Positions 59,206 to 64,000 of a stretch of DNA of 64,000 nt are shown here, piece by piece. The notes below the pieces were generated by a model. The model was given only the letters and a program-made list of their open reading frames with translations, was not told where the DNA came from and ran no database searches. This stretch comes from Desmodus rotundus (Eukaryota > Chordata > Mammalia > Chiroptera > Phyllostomidae). Both the position numbers and the translations under genes were made by a program. The stretch spans positions 175,489,622 to 175,553,621 of the forward strand of contig NC_071388.1 in NCBI RefSeq assembly GCF_022682495.2, read 5' to 3'. Within the stretch, counting starts at the first letter, position 1; each line of letters opens with the position of its first letter.

Positions 59206-59845
59206 GCTATCACACTGACTTTAGAAAGTAAAGGAAGTCAATTAAAAAGGTCAACAGAATTAATCCCAGTATAATTCCTACTGGATTATAAAACACAAGA
59301 GTAGTTTTCTATCAAAACATCTGTGTAAAGTTATGTTTGTTTTTTTTTAATTTCCTAAATAAGACCATAAGGTATCTATGGGTGTACTAGTCAAATCGTT
59401 TATTTCAGCAGCAAAACCCAAAAATCTATGAAATGAGGTTTGCAGTCTATGAACGTGCAAACTCATGCATTATACTTTGGACGTTACAGCCTAGGAGGCA
59501 AGTGGAGATGGGGCCCTGACAAAGATTGCTTTCAGTGTCCTGACTGAAGACTGGGAAGTACTGACTGAGATGGGCTGGAGAGCCAACTTGGCCACAGTCT
59601 ACTCGTGTTCATCTGTTCTGTCTTTACCCTTTTATCAACAGGGAGTTGGTTTGAGAAATACTTACACGGGTAGCCAGAAAGGCTGCCAACGTTTAGATTG
59701 CTGCTCTCTGAAACCTAGAGGCTCAATGAAGGCTAGAGAAGCAGAAGCCAAAGACACTCCCAGAAAAACCGCAATACTGAGTTAAAAGAACATTGTACAG
59801 GAAATATAGAAAACATGCTTTTTGGTTAAAGGGAAACAGTACTTT

Positions 59846-60315
59846 AAAAGTCTATTTTTAAAATATATTTATTGATTCTGCTATTACAGTTGTCCCATTT
59901 CCGCCCCTTCACTCAACTCCATCCTGCCCATCCCCTCTCTCCCACATTCCCCCGCTATAGTTCATGCCCATGGGTCATACTTATAAGTTCTTTGGCTTCT
60001 ACATTTCCTACACTATTCTTACCCTCTCCCTGTCTATTTTCACCTATCATTTATGCTATTTATTCTCTGTACCTTTCCCCCCTCTCTCCCCCTCCCAACC
60101 CCCTGTTGATAACCCTCCATGTGATCTCCATTTCTGTGGTTCTGTTTCTGTTCTAGTTGTTTGCTTAGTTTTCTTTTGTTTTGGTTTTAGGTGTGCTTGT
60201 TAATAACTGTGAGTTTGCTGTCATTTTTACTGTTCATATTTTTTATCTTCTTTTTCTTAGGTAACTCCCTTTAACATTTCATATAATAAGGGCTTGGTGA
60301 TGATAAAAGTCTATT
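59846..60315 (-). mobile_element. HAL1-like retroelement with target-site duplication
   Basis: AAAAGTCTATT flanks it exactly (59,846-59,856; 60,305-60,315). Element 59,857-60,304 on the minus strand. From its 5' end (60,304) it has the ORF1-distal/inter-ORF segment (complement of CCTTTAACATTTCATATAAT), then an L1-type 3' UTR and A-rich end (complement of TTTTTAAAATATATTTATTG). There is no ORF2 sequence. It is 5'-truncated and non-coding. The plus frames 59,872-60,156 and 59,964-60,203 are antisense to it. Confidence 0.85.
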
Positions 60316-63300
60316 GTAATTATTTTATTTCTCCTAATTTAGTCTGATAATGGCAATTTGTCCTTTTTAATGAAAAAGCATAGAGTAGCTAGACATTAGT
60401 TATTTTCTAACAAGAAATATTTAAGATGTTAGTTCAGTGTTCACTCAAATGAGGCATCTGGAATGTGAAGTGTTTCAGTGTATAATTAAAGGTGCGTTCT
60501 TCCATCATGAGAAAGTTAAAGCCAGTAAGCTGGTCATTATTTAATCGAAAGGAAAATGGACCAAATAGAATTATTGTGCATTTTCTAACTATGAGAGAGG
60601 AGTTGTATTACATGTGTATTACCTTGAGTGAAGGATAATCAAATGAAAGGAGCAGCAGGCTTGTCAAGCCATTCTGTGTATGTTTTAATTCCACATATAA
60701 TCACTGGTATATATCATATTTTTCTAATAATTACTTGAAGTATGCATTTGTTCTTTATATTTTATTAATATCTGAAATATATGTTCTGAAACTCTCAAAT
60801 AATGTGTTTGTTACTACAGTATTTAAATATGAATATGAAGTAAGATAGGATGTAATTAAATGATACAAATTCAGCTTTAAGCATTTTTATTAGAAAAATT
60901 AGTACCTAGAAATAAAAAGACATAAAAATTGGGCACTAAATAACAGTACTTTATAAAAAGCTAAGATTTATTTCAATTACTTTGCAATCTAAAATATAAA
61001 TTTTTACATAACAGAATTTTGATGATCAAGATTCACTTTAATATATAAAGTCATAATATAGTCAATACAATTTTAAAGAATAAATTAAATATTTAGGATG
61101 TTTGATGACTGAAAGTTGCGTTTCCATATATTCATTTCTGTGTGTTTTATGTACATATTCTAAATAAAAAATAGATAATATATAGTAAATTTTATTTGCA
61201 TCCAGAAAGACAAAGAAATTGAGTTACTACTAGTAACAGTTTAATGCTACAGTCCCTCATCAGTCTCTGAACTCTGTATGAACTTTAGTCATCTTGAGGA
61301 ATTCTGGTGACAGGATTGAGTATAGGTATAGATTCATATATATAATGTGTGTAAATTTGCATATACACACATATGTATATATGTGCATATATGGGTATAC
61401 ATATATATGTGTGTGTGCATATATATAGAGAGAGAGAGATCAAAAGAAAGATAATAAATAGAAAAAATACAGGAAAAACAAAATAATTAGCCTATAAGGT
61501 AGAAAATTGGTGTTCTAGAAATTTATGTTGTTATCCATTGAAGAGTTTTTAGTATATTTTTCTCTATAGAGATGTTGATCTATTCACCTTCAGACTCCTA
61601 AATATTTTTGGCACTCTAACTTAATCATTCATTCTGGATTCTTACCTCACTTCCTTCCCCTAAGACCCTCTCTAGTTTATTTCCTTTACAGAAAATAGCT
61701 GCTCATGCATAGCTTTAAATCAAAAATACTATTAAAAGACATTTCTGATTGTGGTACTAGGCAATGTCAAAGCCTTATCCTAGGAACAAAGAGATCTACT
61801 TTTCTAAAGTGAAGGCTTTGGTTGTGAGCTTGGCTGTCTGACAGTCAGAGGGTCCCAGAATAGCCAGTGAAGCATAAACCCCTAGTTTGCTTCGGGGAAG
61901 ATGAGGAACATGGCACTTTTGAGAAAATCCTCACTGCAGGCTTACCAGCTGTGTAAGTATCAGGTGTACTGGAGCTCTATTGGGTCCTTTTAACTACATA
62001 CAGATTGCTTAAATTCAGTAGTCGAACTTACAAATTGTGATTCTGAGTTAAGAGGAATGAATTTTTAAATGCCATTTAAAATATTATTAGGTATTCAATT
62101 TGCTATTTAGAGACTTAGAACTAAAGTTTAGAATAGTGATAAAATATATAAAACATAAGGAAATTTATATGATTCAAAATAAAATAGATAACCTTGGGGT
62201 AAAAAAATGGTTTACAAAATGAAATGTATCCCATAAAAATGATCAATTTATAATGCACCGTATTCCCATTTTTGTCCAAGTAAGTGGAACTCTAAAACAA
62301 GAAATTCATTCAAAATTATCTGATCTTAGATTTAGTATTCCATTTACTCCTGCTTGTCATTTCAATTATACCTTTGTGTTTAGTGCGATTGTACATAAAA
62401 TGTACACAGTAACTTTTAGACCATCTGTTATTGGTATCTGCTTTTTTTTCTGTCTTTGAAATCGTAATAACTGTCGTGAATTCTGAAATGGAGCATTCTT
62501 CTGGCCTTCTGGTTAAGATCATTCATACATCTGCTCCCAGGAAAACAAGTGACGGTGGCATCGAATGAGCTCTGTGATCCACCATGGCTCATTTATTTTT
62601 GTTATAACTAGAGGTGTTTCTGAAATCGTGGTGACATAAAAATGCTCTACAGATAGTCCTTGATTTGAATGTGCAATATTAATAACACTCCTCTGTGCAT
62701 GACCGACCAGAAAAATTTGATTTTTTTTTCACAATCTTAAATCATTGATATGTGTGGTATTTTGCCTTCTACCACATCCTCCCCATCAATTATAAATACT
62801 AGCAAAAATGTCCCCTTTACTCTTTAAGAACTAGGTACTTTCTTTGAAATAAATTACTTCTCTTGAGGACTTGTAAGGGATCCAAGGTGTTTCACTTTTG
62901 TCTTAGCAAAAAGGGAATACGCTTTATAGACCAAGAAATGGCATGTGAATGCTGCTTTGTTTCTTACCAAGGACTTACATTAACGAGAGAAAATAAATAA
63001 ATAAAACATTATGATAATTCTGATAAATATGTCACATCAGTTTCTGTTGACTAAGAAGATGTTTTTTCAGGCAACTTAATCTGGTATAGTTCCACAGTCC
63101 TGGATTTGGAGGCGAAAATAAAATGTGACAAAATGGTTTGACTTTGTCCAGGGTCAAACTTCTATTGGTATAGAACTGTTGCCACACACTTGGAAAAAAA
63201 TGTAGCTCGGTGGTGAAAGTGTGGGCTAGCACCTCGGTGCACAGAATATTGACTCTGCTCAATTTTTAATTTTTGCCTGTCAGACATGCTCTGTGAGATG

Positions 63301-64000
63301 TACTGGAGTTTGATGATGGCATTTGAGTAAGCCAGGATGTTAGTATGCATTTCCATTGTTTAATAATAAAGTGCAATGTGGAGGACACATTAAATACATA
63401 TATTCTCAGTCTTGAAATACACATGCCATTTCCCAAGCTGGAAGCAACCATATCAATAGTTAAGTTTCTTCAAGGTGTTTTTCTACCAAACACACCTCAC
63501 CTTCAACTTCTCTAATTTATTCAACTGTCACTGTCATAATCCAACCTCTCCCCAACTCCAATGCTTTTCATATTCTCAAATATCCATTTTGTCATTATTC
63601 ACCCTGGAAAAAGAAATGAACATAGAATAACTACGTAGACAAACACATAGTTATCAGTTCAGTAAAATGGTTTTAAGGGCTATGAAACAATTTGTGCACA
63701 ATGCAACATACACATCCTGAACATTTTTAACTGTGAGTACTTCAGAAAAGTAATTTTGACACATCCTGGTACTATGTGTGGGTTCTGCGACAATGTGAGG
63801 GTCTTGAGAGAAATGAGCTTTATGGATTCCAGTTTCGTCTGTAACAGCAGTCAGTATGCTCATGGCTGTGGTGGGTATTAATGGAAATTTAAAGGTGAAT
63901 GCCTATGTTAAATGCATAGTACTATATCATGTTATTCATGATTATCACATCTGTTCTCAAGTCATCTCTATATTTTTCATCTTCATTGCATGTATATTTA
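60316..64000. other. Unassigned AT-rich DNA to the window end
   Basis: Holds the TG/TA microsatellite at 61,337-61,440. No gene, RNA or transposon recognised in the remainder. Minus frames near 63,032-63,451 and 63,654-63,863 and the plus frame 62,253-62,459 have no known family. Confidence 0.45.
61337..61440. repeat. Compound TATG/CA/TG/GA microsatellite
   Basis: ATATATAATGTGTG, CATATACACACATATG, TGTGTGTG and AGAGAGAGAGA in succession. Confidence 0.9.

Larger units (their letters stand above)
57325..59845. other. Unassigned DNA with a CpG-rich patch and local repeats
   Basis: The CpG-rich patch at 57,930-58,035 (ACCGATCGCC, GGCCGGCATG, CACCGTCCC) is described separately. Degenerate tandem units (AAGTACTCAGAT) lie at 59,105-59,205. 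Open frames at 57,817-58,077 (plus) and 57,866-58,072 (minus) share the patch and are unrecognised. Confidence 0.4.

Noticed and set aside
1..64000. CRISPR array, operons, bacterial or phage genes
   Set aside because: Repeat content is vertebrate (bat SINE, L1, MIR, L2); there are no evenly spaced direct repeats with unique spacers and no dense coding.

Overview
The window looks like intergenic or deep-intronic DNA from a bat. It is AT-rich and CpG-poor, with no convincing protein-coding gene, and every long open frame I checked lies in or antisense to a repeat. The bat call rests on at least eleven copies of the tRNA-derived chiropteran SINE family (VES-type). Their shared body motif (CAACCACACATTGATG) and C/T-rich tail resemble those of yangochiropteran, perhaps noctilionoid or phyllostomid, bats. 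The exact lineage is inference. Bat-style L1 3' ends and half-L1 (HAL1)-like elements agree.

Layout. 1-505 is a HAL1-like 3' end; 530-1690 is an unusually GC- and CpG-rich block with weak LTR/primer-binding-site features. 1.7-8.1 kb is mostly unique AT-rich DNA with one SINE, two old LTR-like or unassigned repeats and an L2 relic. 8.1-13.2 kb is a nearly complete but dead L1 ORF2 plus 3' UTR, interrupted by two SINEs and a ~330-bp foreign segment. 13.2-19.9 kb is unique, with MIR relics. 19.95-20.82 kb is a textbook 5'-inverted (twin-primed) L1 with an 11-bp target-site duplication. 21.1-24.3 kb holds L2, LTR-like and at least three minus-strand L1 pieces. 24.3-35.4 kb is mostly unique, with MIRs, two SINEs and a 5'-truncated L1. 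35.4-38.3 kb is an old minus-strand L1 with a SINE inside it; 38.4-39.35 kb is a possible degenerate LTR. 39.9-41.2 kb is a pair of ~247-bp inverted arms (about 91% identical over the 184-bp core) around a ~0.8-kb spacer that holds a SINE. 41.6-64 kb has further SINEs, L1 fragments, a second HAL1-like copy (59.86-60.30 kb), microsatellites and long unassigned stretches.

Nothing here forms an operon or pathway; the recognisable biology is retrotransposition. L1-type machinery explains the target-site duplications around SINEs, the twin-primed L1 and the HAL1-like copy. The best candidates for something not explained by common repeats are the inverted repeat at 39,899-41,190, the CpG-rich 63-codon minus-strand frame at 48,343-48,534, and the CpG-rich blocks at 530-1,690 and 57,930-58,035. 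Family names come from memory of consensus patterns, not from a database search; boundaries are usually good to about 10-20 bases where a target-site duplication is quoted and poorer elsewhere.
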